Assembly (NCBI GenBank): GCA_947447825.1 | Contig: CANFLL010000050.1 | Span: 1-32,390, forward strand | From: Chitinophagaceae bacterium | Lineage (GTDB): Bacteria > Bacteroidota > Bacteroidia > Chitinophagales > Chitinophagaceae | Length of the DNA: 32,390 nucleotides | Direction of reading: 5' to 3' | Shown: piece by piece, positions 1-8,138 of the stretch | Layout of the letters: each line of letters opens with the position of its first letter | How positions within the stretch are numbered: the first letter of the stretch is position 1 | The notes under the pieces: model-generated | Seen by the model: the letters and a program-made list of their open reading frames with translations, nothing else | What the model was told of the DNA's origin: nothing | Databases searched by the model: none | Translations under genes and position numbers: made by a program

Positions 1-866
1 AGAGATTGGTTGGTTCCTTCAAAGGATGGAGGTATTAACCCGGAAGCAATTATTCCTGCCTTTATTAAACTTAAATAGTCATTCCCAAAGTTGAACAAAT
101 CTTCTAAGTCTGCTACATCTTTAGTAGTGTTTAGATCAATACTCGTTATGCGGATAACAGGCTCGTTAATTACCCTTACATAACTGTTTAGTGGCGGTCT
201 GATAGTTTTATCTCTTCCAAAAACACCTAGATCAATCGATAAATTAATTACCCTCGCTCCTTCTGGATAATCCATTCCTAAAAAGAAAATGTCTGACCAT
301 CCACTGTGAGTAAGATCCATACGCACAGAGGTTTGTTCATGTAGGATGGGATAAAACAGAGAGTCTTCCTTTTTTTCAAGTAAGGATGGATGGATTTTAA
401 TGGCATGTTCTTCTCGATGCCCTACTCGAAACATCCATTGATTTCCTTTACTACTACGAACACTTTTGCGCACTTGATCCGCAAGGATTTGAAAAGAGAG
501 ATGATGATAACCATCAGCCAATGCACTCAATAAAGTGGCATTTGCACCTTCCTTTTTTAGGGAAGCGAGGAACGTACCGATGGCATGTTCAAACCTTCTG
601 CCTAACAAGTCCTCAAAACCAGCATAACTAATGATGCCAGCTTGTGGAATGCTTTTGTCATCAGCAAGAAAATACCTAAATCCAGCATATAAAAATAAAA
701 TAGACCGAACCTTATCATATAGGTTAGGCGTTTCTTTTCTAAATGCTTCTACTTCCAATAGCTCATCCAATAACTGTTGAGAGGACATAGCCGAAGCCAA
801 ACTATAAAAGGAACGATTGCGCTTTTCAGGTTCTTTCGAAACAATAGTTTCTATAAATATATTCAT
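1..866 (-). CDS. Fucokinase-like GHMP kinase, N-terminal part (3' end cut by window edge)
   Basis: The frame is open from an ATG at 866 to the left window edge (288 codons). I do not recognise the first ~175 residues. Residues 182-214 carry R-x-D-L-x(2)-S-G-W-S-D, then a P-E-G-A-R-V-x-N-x(2)-I-D-L stretch, which resembles the N-terminal GHMP-kinase motif of fucokinase and heptose-type kinases (R-x-D-[FL]-x-G-G-W-[ST]-D...GGxVxNxAI). The following segment, with DLxDLF, then LIKAGIIASGL, also parallels fucokinase, where a leucine/alanine-rich helix precedes the glycine-rich ATP loop. That loop would lie beyond the edge, so the catalytic signature is not visible. The gene follows a nucleotidyltransferase in the same direction, 203 bp away. 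A sugar kinase plus sugar-1-phosphate nucleotidyltransferase would make a split version of the fused FKP salvage enzyme. The fucokinase-like call is inference; the substrate is unknown. Confidence 0.55.
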   Translation of the reverse strand, partial: MNIFIETIVSKEPEKRNRSFYSLASAMSSQQLLDELLEVEAFRKETPNLYDKVRSILFLYAGFRYFLADDKSIPQAGIISYAGFEDLLGRRFEHAIGTFLASLKKEGANATLLSALADGYHHLSFQILADQVRKSVRSSKGNQWMFRVGHREEHAIKIHPSLLEKKEDSLFYPILHEQTSVRMDLTHSGWSDIFFLGMDYPEGARVINLSIDLGVFGRDKTIRPPLNSYVRVINEPVIRITSIDLNTTKDVADLEDLFNFGNDYLSLIKAGIIASGLIPPSFEGTNQS

Positions 867-892
867 GGGTAAATTAGTTATTAAGTTTTATG

Positions 893-941
893 TCGAAAGT
901 TGAAAGTCAAAAGTTAAAAGTCAAAAGTCGAAAGTCGAAAG
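893..941. repeat. Heptamer tandem array TYRAAAG (7 units)
   Basis: Seven consecutive 7-nt units of the form T-[CT]-[GA]-A-A-A-G run from 893 to 941 with no indel. A shorter array of the reverse complement (CTTTCAA type) lies at 1042-1069, so the two could pair across a ~100-nt loop in the transcript between the two minus-strand genes. A third, three-unit copy lies at 22105-22125. Confidence 0.85.
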
Positions 942-1041
942 TTGTGAGTACTTTATATTATGTTGTGCGCTGATGATTTATTTTAGTTTTAGTCTGAACC
1001 AATTTCCATTTGACTCTTTCTTTAGAAATATAAACTATAAA

Positions 1042-1069
1042 CTTACAACTTTCAACTTTTCACTTTCAA
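1042..1069. repeat. Inverted heptamer array CTTTCAA (4 units)
   Basis: Four 7-nt units (CTTACAA, CTTTCAA, CTTTTCA, CTTTCAA) form the reverse complement of the array at 893-941. The array ends exactly at the stop codon of the nucleotidyltransferase (1070-1072). Together the arrays form a potential long stem between the two genes. It could act as an mRNA 3'-end structure, but there is no T-run typical of an intrinsic terminator. Confidence 0.75.
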
Positions 1070-2011
1070 TTAATGTATGTTTGACTCGGCTATTAATTCT
1101 AGTAAAGTAGTGAGTGTTTCTGTTTTACCCTCGCCTGCCAATCCTAAAGCTACTTGCGCTCTTAATAATCCATGCTTGCGGCTAAGATCGTAACGAGAGC
1201 CTTTCATTTCTACAGCCAAATACTTTTCTTTTTGAGCTAATTGTTGAAGTGATGGCGTTAGTTTTAATGGCAATTCGCCCTTGTGAACACTCTCTTTCAA
1301 CAACGTAAAAACCTGTGCCGTAAGCACATGCATTCCAAAGAAACATAGATAATAGCCATTGCGCAAACCAGGTGTTTGAAGTTCTAGTTCTGCTACACTT
1401 AGAGATGGTTTTTCAATTATTTTTTCTATTTGGTAAAGGTTACCGTAATTAGGCAATTGTTTTCCAGTTAATGTTCCATAACGAGTTATCTGATGTTCTA
1501 TTGTTGGATTAACAGCAGAAACAGCACAATTTTCTTGTTGAGCAATCTCTATTAACTGAGCAGCGCAACGCTTATTAGCAATTTGTGAAACATAAATGTA
1601 GTCTCCTAGTAGAAGAAGAAAAGGTTCGCCATTAACAAAATTCTCTGCACACAGCACTGCGTCTCCATAACCTAATGCTTCAGTTTGTTCTACAAAAGTT
1701 ACATTGGCTAGTAGGTGGTTTATTTTCTCGGCTTGCGTTTTAGCCCAATCTACATTATGAAAAGACTTTGCAAGATTGTCTCTCAATGACTCAAAAGCAT
1801 TAGTATACCTATTTCCATCACCAGGCGCACAGATGATGCATATCTCCTCAATATCACTTTCAAAAGCTTCTTCTGCAATAATTTGTATTACTGGTTTGTA
1901 TAATCCGTCAACATCTAACACAGGCAACATGGCTTTCTGAATAGTGTCTGCCACAGGGTATAACCTATCTCCACGAGCCGCAGCAGTGATAACGGCTTTT
2001 TTAATTTTCAT
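1070..2011 (-). CDS. GalU-like sugar-1-phosphate nucleotidyltransferase
   Basis: 313 aa, close to the usual GalU length (about 290-310). It probably joins a sugar 1-phosphate to a nucleoside triphosphate in the cytoplasm. The N-terminus has the nucleotidyltransferase signature in altered form: AAARGDRLYP replaces the common GxGTRxxP, followed by QKAMLPV with the conserved Lys and a PVIQ-I-EEA helix. Further on are the E-x(3)-LGYGDAV loop, an LLLLGDYI metal-binding Asp segment, an IEKPS motif, and a C-terminal GxRYDLxxKxGLLxAQ segment as in GalU. Start: ATG at 2011. It lies upstream of, and parallel to, the fucokinase-like gene at 1-866, so the pair may form an operon. Substrate (UTP/glucose-1-P or another) cannot be decided from sequence; the altered glycine loop argues against simply naming it galU. 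Confidence 0.75.
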   Translation of the reverse strand: MKIKKAVITAAARGDRLYPVADTIQKAMLPVLDVDGLYKPVIQIIAEEAFESDIEEICIICAPGDGNRYTNAFESLRDNLAKSFHNVDWAKTQAEKINHLLANVTFVEQTEALGYGDAVLCAENFVNGEPFLLLLGDYIYVSQIANKRCAAQLIEIAQQENCAVSAVNPTIEHQITRYGTLTGKQLPNYGNLYQIEKIIEKPSLSVAELELQTPGLRNGYYLCFFGMHVLTAQVFTLLKESVHKGELPLKLTPSLQQLAQKEKYLAVEMKGSRYDLSRKHGLLRAQVALGLAGEGKTETLTTLLELIAESNIH

Positions 2012-2385
2012 ACTATTTCTGTTTATTTAATTAAGGTAAAATTGATGTATTTAAATAGCTAACGAGTTAAATATTCATTTATTCATGCAAATAAACCATT
2101 TCTTATGATTAATTTACTTTATATAGTATTAATTTAAAATTATTACATACAGCTTAAATTATTTTAATTAAAAAAATGACTAATTTAATTTAATACTTAG
2201 GGGTCTTATCACAAAGTAAGAAATGAGGGGATTCTTGCTTCTGGTTACATTACATGTTGGAAAGAGTCCATGTATTTTTCAACACAAAGACAAGTAGCTA
2301 GGATGCACAAGAAAAAAAGTAAAAAGAAACTTAAACTAAACTTTGTGCTTCTCAAAGACAGCGTAGTAGAGTATCCAATTATCAA
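2012..2385. other. Intergenic region with a decayed inverted-repeat relic
   Basis: No credible gene. It contains the promoter side of the minus-strand nucleotidyltransferase. At about 2282-2356 a sequence opens with CACAAAG and closes with CTTTGTG. Its left arm resembles the left arm of the complete inverted-repeat element at 12443-12610, so it may be a decayed relative. That relationship is weak and based on hand alignment. Confidence 0.35.
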
Positions 2386-4830
2386 TTATTTATGGTGTCG
2401 CTTTATATCTAGATAATCTAAAAAGTAGATTAATTTAAAGGATAGCGTGTTTAATTGGTTGCTATGGACAAGTGTGTTATGAAGATTTTGAGCGTAACTG
2501 TCATTCAACTTGTCATTTGAAGTACCTATTGCATTTTTCCAAGTTATTGTGAAAAAACTTCCTGCATGAAACTCCCAGTTATACACCATATCCACGTTAA
2601 AATAGTTAATGTTATAATCAGCATTTTCGCTCATACCTGCAATATATGTAAGTGTTCCATCTTGGCTTAAATTCTTTAATTGGTTATTAGCTAGCTTACT
2701 CCAGTAATGCCTAACACGCATACTTAAACCCATTTTATTGGTAAAATTATACTTTGCAGTAAATATGTTTTCTACACTTCTAATGGTTCTTAAAGCAATA
2801 ATCACACTGTCATTTACAATATTGGAATAGCCTAAACTGTTGTTATTGATATTGATTGTACTATTCAGGTTAACCGAAAATGCTTTATTAAAACGGTATT
2901 GACCACTTAAATCTAATTCATCAGCAGTTGAATGATTGGTATGAAAAAAACGATGATATACACCAACACTACCAGCAATTTTTTTGGCAGAATTGGTTGC
3001 ATACTCCCCTCCTAGCATCCAACTTCCAGGTCTTTTAAAAATAAACCCATCTTTTCGTGGTTCATAATAATCATTTTGAGCCGCATCAATATTTAACTGC
3101 ACATAATAAGAACCGAGGCTTTTCAATTGTCCATTGACATTACTATTAAATGAAAGCTGTTGATAATCGAGAGGTAAATAATGTAGTGAATAGTAAAAAT
3201 TTAGGTTTACATACATGCTATTATAGAATGAGTGTGGCTTTAAAATTTTATAACCCATCCATAAATAATGATCGAAGTAATTATTATTGGTAAAATATCC
3301 AATATCCTGATGAGTATATTTTTCATCTGCAAAATCCTGTGTTAGGGTAAAATTAAACTTACCACTCACTTTGGCAATGTTTGCTGTGTATTGGTATCCG
3401 CTCACATGCCCACCATGTGCGCTATCTCCAAACAACTGGCTTGTAGCAGCTTTACCAGAAAAGTTCCATTTTTCTGAGTAATCATATAAATCCCAAAGCC
3501 CAGCAGTAACGTTAGCATTGTAATCACGGCCATCTCTAGACACGTTTGTGTTGATGATAGAAACACTCGAATTATGTTTCAGACTTTTATCGAAAACAAG
3601 GATATTATAATTAGTCAATGGGTTTGTTTGCACCCTATACTTATGTTTTGTTATTGTATCTTCCACAATGGCATATTGTGCCTCAGTAACTGCGTTCAAC
3701 AGGCCGATTCCTAATCCGCCAGCCGTTCGTCCACTCACTTTAGTAGCGTTTATAATCCTACTTTCTGTTGGATTTAGTATTACACTATCATTTTTATTTA
3801 AGTTATAAGATACATCACCATGATGAATGGGCATCCCCCCAATTCGCCTACTATAAAACACGCCTCCTTTGGAAAACAACTCAGTTCCTTCTGTGAAAAA
3901 GCTTCTGTATTCATTAAATTTAACTTCAAAAGGAGTAAGATTAAGCACTTTATTATCGCTTTGCACCTGACCAAAATCTGGCACAAGTGTCATATCCATG
4001 GTGAATGCTTGGTTGATACCATATTTAACATCCATACCACCGTTTAATTTAGTGGAAGTATTAGGCATGTTGGGGTTATTATAAGGATAATTAGTTATAT
4101 CGGTTGAAAGATACGGCGAAAACGAAAGCCTAACGGGAAGTTTGATGTCCGAGATGCCTGTCCACAAACCAAACTGTGCATTGAAGGAAGATTTTGTTGG
4201 ATCGACAGGATTCCAGCTTAGGTTTTGGCCTGCTTTTCTTCTTCTTCTAAAGAAATTCATACCCCACGTTTGTATTTTTTTATTGCTAAATCGAATAGCC
4301 GAATAGGGTATTTTCATTTCAAATGTCCAACCATCATTTCGCACCTTTGCTGCACTTCTGAACACGCTATTCCAACTATCATCTTCTCCTGTGGAGGAAT
4401 ATTTTGCATCATATTGCTCTCCCAGTGGTGTTACGTAGTATCCAAATCCATTTATCTTATCATTGTAGGTATCAAAGATTACCCCCAAAAAGTCATTAGT
4501 CCCTATTTTATCGCGCCCCACTAACTCGCTCGAAATGCTATCCTTTTTTCCTTCATGGCAATACCCACTTATGTAAATAGCATTGTCATCATATAATATT
4601 TTTATTTCAGTTCTATTTTCAAACCGCTCAGATTTACCAAAATTGGGTTGTCGTTCAATAAAGTTATTAGCGGTTGGCGCAGTTCTCCAGTCGTCTTCGG
4701 TTAAATCACCATCAATTATTATTCTTTTGGATGCCTTCACGGCTGGCAACGGTTTGTGAATGGCACTATCTTTTTGAGCAAACAAATTGATTATACAAAA
4801 ACAGAATATTGGCAAAAAAAATAATTTCAT
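2386..4830 (-). CDS. DUF5916 / CBM9-like outer-membrane protein
   Basis: 814 aa from the ATG at 4830. That start gives a clean signal peptide (MKLFF...INLFAQ); an upstream in-frame ATG would add 14 residues before it. Residues ~30-220 resemble the carbohydrate-binding family 9-like domain usual at the N-terminus of DUF5916 proteins, including IDGDLTEDDW, the DNAIYISGYC strand and a GMNFFRRRRK segment. The rest is aromatic-rich and has the alternating pattern of an outer-membrane beta-barrel (NEYRSFFTEG, FYSRRIGG and many Y/F/N repeats). The family is widespread in Bacteroidetes and Gammaproteobacteria; its function is not established, though an outer-membrane role is likely. The neighbours are unrelated, so it is probably monocistronic. 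Family call is strong; the function is unknown. Confidence 0.85.
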   Translation of the reverse strand: MKLFFLPIFCFCIINLFAQKDSAIHKPLPAVKASKRIIIDGDLTEDDWRTAPTANNFIERQPNFGKSERFENRTEIKILYDDNAIYISGYCHEGKKDSISSELVGRDKIGTNDFLGVIFDTYNDKINGFGYYVTPLGEQYDAKYSSTGEDDSWNSVFRSAAKVRNDGWTFEMKIPYSAIRFSNKKIQTWGMNFFRRRRKAGQNLSWNPVDPTKSSFNAQFGLWTGISDIKLPVRLSFSPYLSTDITNYPYNNPNMPNTSTKLNGGMDVKYGINQAFTMDMTLVPDFGQVQSDNKVLNLTPFEVKFNEYRSFFTEGTELFSKGGVFYSRRIGGMPIHHGDVSYNLNKNDSVILNPTESRIINATKVSGRTAGGLGIGLLNAVTEAQYAIVEDTITKHKYRVQTNPLTNYNILVFDKSLKHNSSVSIINTNVSRDGRDYNANVTAGLWDLYDYSEKWNFSGKAATSQLFGDSAHGGHVSGYQYTANIAKVSGKFNFTLTQDFADEKYTHQDIGYFTNNNYFDHYLWMGYKILKPHSFYNSMYVNLNFYYSLHYLPLDYQQLSFNSNVNGQLKSLGSYYVQLNIDAAQNDYYEPRKDGFIFKRPGSWMLGGEYATNSAKKIAGSVGVYHRFFHTNHSTADELDLSGQYRFNKAFSVNLNSTININNNSLGYSNIVNDSVIIALRTIRSVENIFTAKYNFTNKMGLSMRVRHYWSKLANNQLKNLSQDGTLTYIAGMSENADYNINYFNVDMVYNWEFHAGSFFTITWKNAIGTSNDKLNDSYAQNLHNTLVHSNQLNTLSFKLIYFLDYLDIKRHHK

Positions 4831-5329
4831 GTAGTTCTTGTTTAAGGATAAAAGTAGAAAATTGATTCTCAAATTCAGTGAATTTTATATAATAATGGAT
4901 GAAACATCTTTGAACGGCAATATTACAGGATGTTTGCAATATGAGTAGGATTTTTTACTGTTTGATGATTTGAGTATAGTGCTGGTTTCAAATTCCAATG
5001 TTTATATCTTATTTGATGGCTTCATTAACGATAGAATACATAATATTCATGCTTATTTTAATCTGCCGTAAGACTTCCATTAGTTGCCGCAACTATCTAC
5101 TGAGCTGCGGCAGCCACTGAATAATCTGCCACAGCTCCTCCAGCAACTGCCGCAGCAATTGAATAAGTTGCCACCGGCTTTGGAGCACACACATCAGCAT
5201 TCCGCTAACATACTATGTTGAAGACATAAAACAAGCTTCCATAAAGTGCAAGCCTAACAACTTTTCCGTGTTCTGTTGAAAACTTTATGCAAGCAAAATA
5301 AACACAGACATACATCTTTGCAGCGTAAT
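4831..5329. other. Divergent intergenic region with a 21-nt repeat
   Basis: It lies between the DUF5916 start (minus) and the riboswitch leader (plus). No open reading frame looks real. It holds the six-unit 21-nt repeat at 5061-5186, which is visibly richer in G+C than its flanks, and the presumed promoters for both directions, which I could not place with confidence. Confidence 0.5.
5061..5186. repeat. 21-nt tandem repeat, 6 diverged units
   Basis: Units start at 5061, 5082, 5103, 5124, 5145 and 5166, each exactly 21 nt, with a shared core A-[TGC]-[TC]-TGCCGCA-[AG]-C. Alternate units end in TTGAATA or CTGAATA (those starting 5103 and 5145). Units are strongly diverged but no indel breaks the period. 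The array shares its period with the larger one at 16326-16745. Confidence 0.7.
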
Positions 5330-5580
5330 TGGTTTTTCATACAACAGTTGTATGAGAATTAAAAGGGAATCTAGTGTAAGTCTGGAACTATCCCCGTAGC
5401 TGTAAGGCGACCTGAAAAATGATTAACAATCTTCAGGTAATTTGCAATAACCACTGTTCCGCTCATCGGGATGGGAAGGAAGCAATGAACGCTAAGTCAG
5501 AAGACCTGCCTTTTACACAATCATTCACGGCTTTCGGGCGAAAAGCATGGAATGTAAAAGACTGACTGCAGGCGGTCGTT
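5330..5580 (+). promoter_or_regulatory. Cobalamin riboswitch upstream of the TonB receptor
   Basis: Conserved cobalamin-aptamer blocks appear in order: an AAAAGGGAA block at about 5361, then CTATCCCCGTAGCTGTAAGG near 5388, CCACTGTTCCGC near 5451, GGGAAGGAAGC near 5473, and AAGTCAGAAGACCTGCC at 5494-5510. An 8-bp hairpin (TCATACAA/TTGTATGA) precedes the core. Downstream, CTTTTACA (5510-5517) can pair with TGTAAAAG (5553-5560) around a small GCTTT/AAAGC hairpin. No T-run follows, so control of translation start is more likely than transcription termination. Binding of adenosyl- or methylcobalamin would repress the receptor gene. Exact ends are approximate. Confidence 0.93.
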
Positions 5581-5719
5581 TATGTTTCTCCGTTGGGCTT
5601 ATTAGTAATTTTCAAAATAACAAGGTGTGATTTTAATGAATCAGCAGCTTGTTTTCAGAGATATACTGGTAACACAACTCCCTGAAAGCTCATTGTTACA
5701 CTTTTTAAAACAAAAGACA

Positions 5720-7642
5720 ATGAGCAAAAAATTAACGCTCCTCTCCACAGCCTTGCTAATAGCAACGGCCATGCTTGCACAAAAGCAAGACACTAGTACA
5801 CACAGCCTTGACGAGGTTGTGGTAACCGCAAACAAAGTAGCCCAAAAACAAAGTAGCACGGGCAAAGTAGTAACCGTAATCACGAAGGAACAAATTGAGA
5901 AAAGTGCAGGAAAAACACTTGCACAGTTGTTAAATGAACAAGCTGGATTAGTTGTTACTGGCGCATTGCAACCAATAGGTAGTGTGCAAACCGTGAACAT
6001 GCGAGGTGCTGCAAGCGGAAGAACTCTTATTTTAATTGATGGGATTCCGGTTAGTGATCCGTCGGACATTAACAACAACTTCGACTTGAACCAAGTTTCT
6101 ATTACAGAGATTGAAAGTGTTGAAATTTGCAAAGGCGCACAAAGCACCCTGTATGGTAGCGATGCCATTGGTGGGGTTGTAAACATTATTACAGTGAAAA
6201 ATGATGTAAAGAAACCACTAAACGTGAAAGCAACATTGGCGGCTGGCAATGAAGCAACCTACAAAGGCAATGTGCAGCTTTATGGTAAATCTGGCAAGTT
6301 TTCTTACAGTGCTGGCTATGCAAAACTGAAAACGGATGGCTTTTCAGCAGCTTATGATAGCAGTGGCAAGGGAAAATTTGATAAAGATGGTTTTGATGGG
6401 AATACCGCCAATGCAATAGTGACTTTGAAGGCAACGACAGAACTTAACCTTAAAGCTTTTACTAGATATAGTGACTATACCGCTGGTTTTGATGGAGGCT
6501 CTTTTAATGATGCCGCATACACAAATAAAAATAAAAATCTGTATGCAGGTGGTGGTTTTGAATTTAAAAAAGACATCATTTCTTTAACTGGTAACTATCA
6601 ATATGGCACTTTGAATAGAAAAGCAGACTATGGCTATGGAACAAATGAATATAAATCGAATAGTCATTTTGCGGAACTGTATGCCAATACAAAATTGGGT
6701 AGTGGTTTTAGTTTATTGCAAGGAGCCGATTATCGGTATGCTTCCATGAATAATCAGTACAAATCAGCCACATACAATAGCAGCATGACAGATACGGCAT
6801 TAAGCCAAAGCTCCTTGTATGCTTCCTTAGTTTATAATAGTAAAAAACTAAATATTGAACTAGGCGGCAGGCTGAATGTGAATGCAAGATATGGCAGTAA
6901 CAATACGTACACCTTTAATCCTTCCTTTACTATTGATAAGCATTACCGATTGTTTGGTAGCATTGCAACAGGATTTAAGGCACCTTCTCTTTATCAGTTA
7001 TACTATTTTGGAGGAACATTTTACCCAGTAGGAAATAGGAATCTTTCTCCTGAAAAGTCTATCAATTACGAATTGGGTATTCAACAACAGTATAAACGCT
7101 TTAGCAATAGACTAGTGTTTTTTTATAGAGAGATTACCGATGGAATTGATTACAACAATAACGTAAATCAATATTTTAATTACGCTGCCCAAACAGTTAG
7201 GGGATTAGAATATGAAGTTTCAGTTCAGCCTATTGAGCATTTAACTGTAACGGCTAATTACACCTATTTATCTGCAAGTCAGAACACAGAAAACAGGGTA
7301 AATAATAAAGATACAGTTTACAACTACTCATTAAGGATTCCAAAAAGCAGCTTAAATGTTAATATAGGCTATCAAATTACCGATAACTTCTTAGTGAGTT
7401 TTAATGGAAAATATCAAGGCAGTAGATATGATGCAGGAGGTTATGACGCCTCCTACAATTCTCTGCCAGATGTAACATTAAATAGTTATTTTATTGTTGG
7501 TGCTTATGCACAATATGTAGTAAACAAGAATTTTAAAATATTTGCTGATGGAAAGAATATCACTAATCAAAAATTCTTTGATATAAATGGCTATAATTCC
7601 ATTCCAACCTTAATTAATGGAGGGGTTAGCTTTAACTGGTAA
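5720..7642 (+). CDS. btuB: TonB-dependent outer-membrane receptor, BtuB-like vitamin B12 transporter
   Basis: 640 aa from the ATG at 5720, which starts a signal peptide (MSKKLTLLSTALLIATAMLAQ); an upstream in-frame ATG would add 31 residues before it. Residues ~25-40 look like a TonB box region (SLDEVVVTANK). The plug domain follows, with LLNEQAGLVV, then MRGAASGRTLILIDG and VEICKGAQSTLYGSDAIGGVVNIIT. The remainder is the 22-strand barrel, ending in the classic terminal aromatic residue (GGVSFNW). It imports a TonB-energised ligand across the outer membrane. The cobalamin riboswitch directly upstream identifies the ligand as probably cobalamin or a precursor. Length is close to E. coli BtuB. 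No periplasmic binding protein or ABC transporter gene follows, so inner-membrane uptake must be encoded elsewhere. Confidence 0.9.
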   Translation: MSKKLTLLSTALLIATAMLAQKQDTSTHSLDEVVVTANKVAQKQSSTGKVVTVITKEQIEKSAGKTLAQLLNEQAGLVVTGALQPIGSVQTVNMRGAASGRTLILIDGIPVSDPSDINNNFDLNQVSITEIESVEICKGAQSTLYGSDAIGGVVNIITVKNDVKKPLNVKATLAAGNEATYKGNVQLYGKSGKFSYSAGYAKLKTDGFSAAYDSSGKGKFDKDGFDGNTANAIVTLKATTELNLKAFTRYSDYTAGFDGGSFNDAAYTNKNKNLYAGGGFEFKKDIISLTGNYQYGTLNRKADYGYGTNEYKSNSHFAELYANTKLGSGFSLLQGADYRYASMNNQYKSATYNSSMTDTALSQSSLYASLVYNSKKLNIELGGRLNVNARYGSNNTYTFNPSFTIDKHYRLFGSIATGFKAPSLYQLYYFGGTFYPVGNRNLSPEKSINYELGIQQQYKRFSNRLVFFYREITDGIDYNNNVNQYFNYAAQTVRGLEYEVSVQPIEHLTVTANYTYLSASQNTENRVNNKDTVYNYSLRIPKSSLNVNIGYQITDNFLVSFNGKYQGSRYDAGGYDASYNSLPDVTLNSYFIVGAYAQYVVNKNFKIFADGKNITNQKFFDINGYNSIPTLINGGVSFNW

Positions 7643-7844
7643 GGAAGTTGAATTTTGAAAGAAAAAAGTCGCAAATGAAACTTTAGTTTTCTCAACATCT
7701 TTGGGTTTTATTTTAGCAGGGAATTCCCTATGAGATATATCCATCGTGAGAAAATGTTTCGGATTTTGGCTTTAAACTTTGTAATTACAGTAACAAGCGG
7801 TGACAATTTACTGAGATTTCTGAAAACTGGTGAAAACGAATATT

Positions 7845-7877
7845 ATTATCCTTAGAAAGTTACTTTCTAAGGATAAT
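7845..7877. repeat. Perfect 15-bp hairpin
   Basis: ATTATCCTTAGAAAG, loop TTA, then the exact reverse complement. It is ~200 nt downstream of the receptor stop and is not followed by a T-run. A related 22-nt segment beginning AAAGTGACTTTCGAGG lies about 40 nt further downstream and matches the right half at 17 of 22 positions by hand count. Confidence 0.8.
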
Positions 7878-8100
7878 TCTTTGTGTGGCAACCTATAAAG
7901 TGACTTTCGAGGCTTAATAGTTTTAGCCGAACGCTAGTAAGTGGCTCATTGTATTTATCCAGAATTAAATAAGTTATACAACTACGGCGCATGGAGTATG
8001 TATAATTAATTTTATTAGCGTTTATCAAGGTTGAAATGTAGGCGAAAAACTTTTATGCACCCCATCAGGACTTAAAAAGACTACTCAATCTTCAAATGCT

Positions 8101-8108
8101 TATTTTTG
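8101..8108 (+). promoter_or_regulatory. Bacteroidetes -7 promoter box for metG
   Basis: TATTTTTG matches the Bacteroidetes -7 consensus TAnnTTTG, 30 nt before the metG ATG. No clear TTG -33 element was found at the usual spacing. Confidence 0.5.
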
Positions 8109-8138
8109 CCGCCCTCAAATGAGTGAATACAAATTATT

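Larger units (their letters stand above)
7643..8138. other. Intergenic region with palindromes
   Basis: No gene seen. It contains a perfect 12-bp palindrome AGGGAATTCCCT at 7718-7729, a perfect 15-bp-stem hairpin at 7845-7877, a diverged half-copy of that hairpin ~40 nt further on, and the metG promoter near 8101. No convincing intrinsic terminator for the receptor gene was found. Confidence 0.6.

Noticed and set aside
5641-6249. 202-codon minus-strand frame opposite the TonB receptor
   Set aside because: Shadow of the receptor gene, whose plug domain motifs and signal peptide are clear.
5720-7642. Classical polysaccharide-utilisation SusC
   Set aside because: Length (640 aa), lack of a SusD partner and the cobalamin riboswitch fit BtuB, not SusC.
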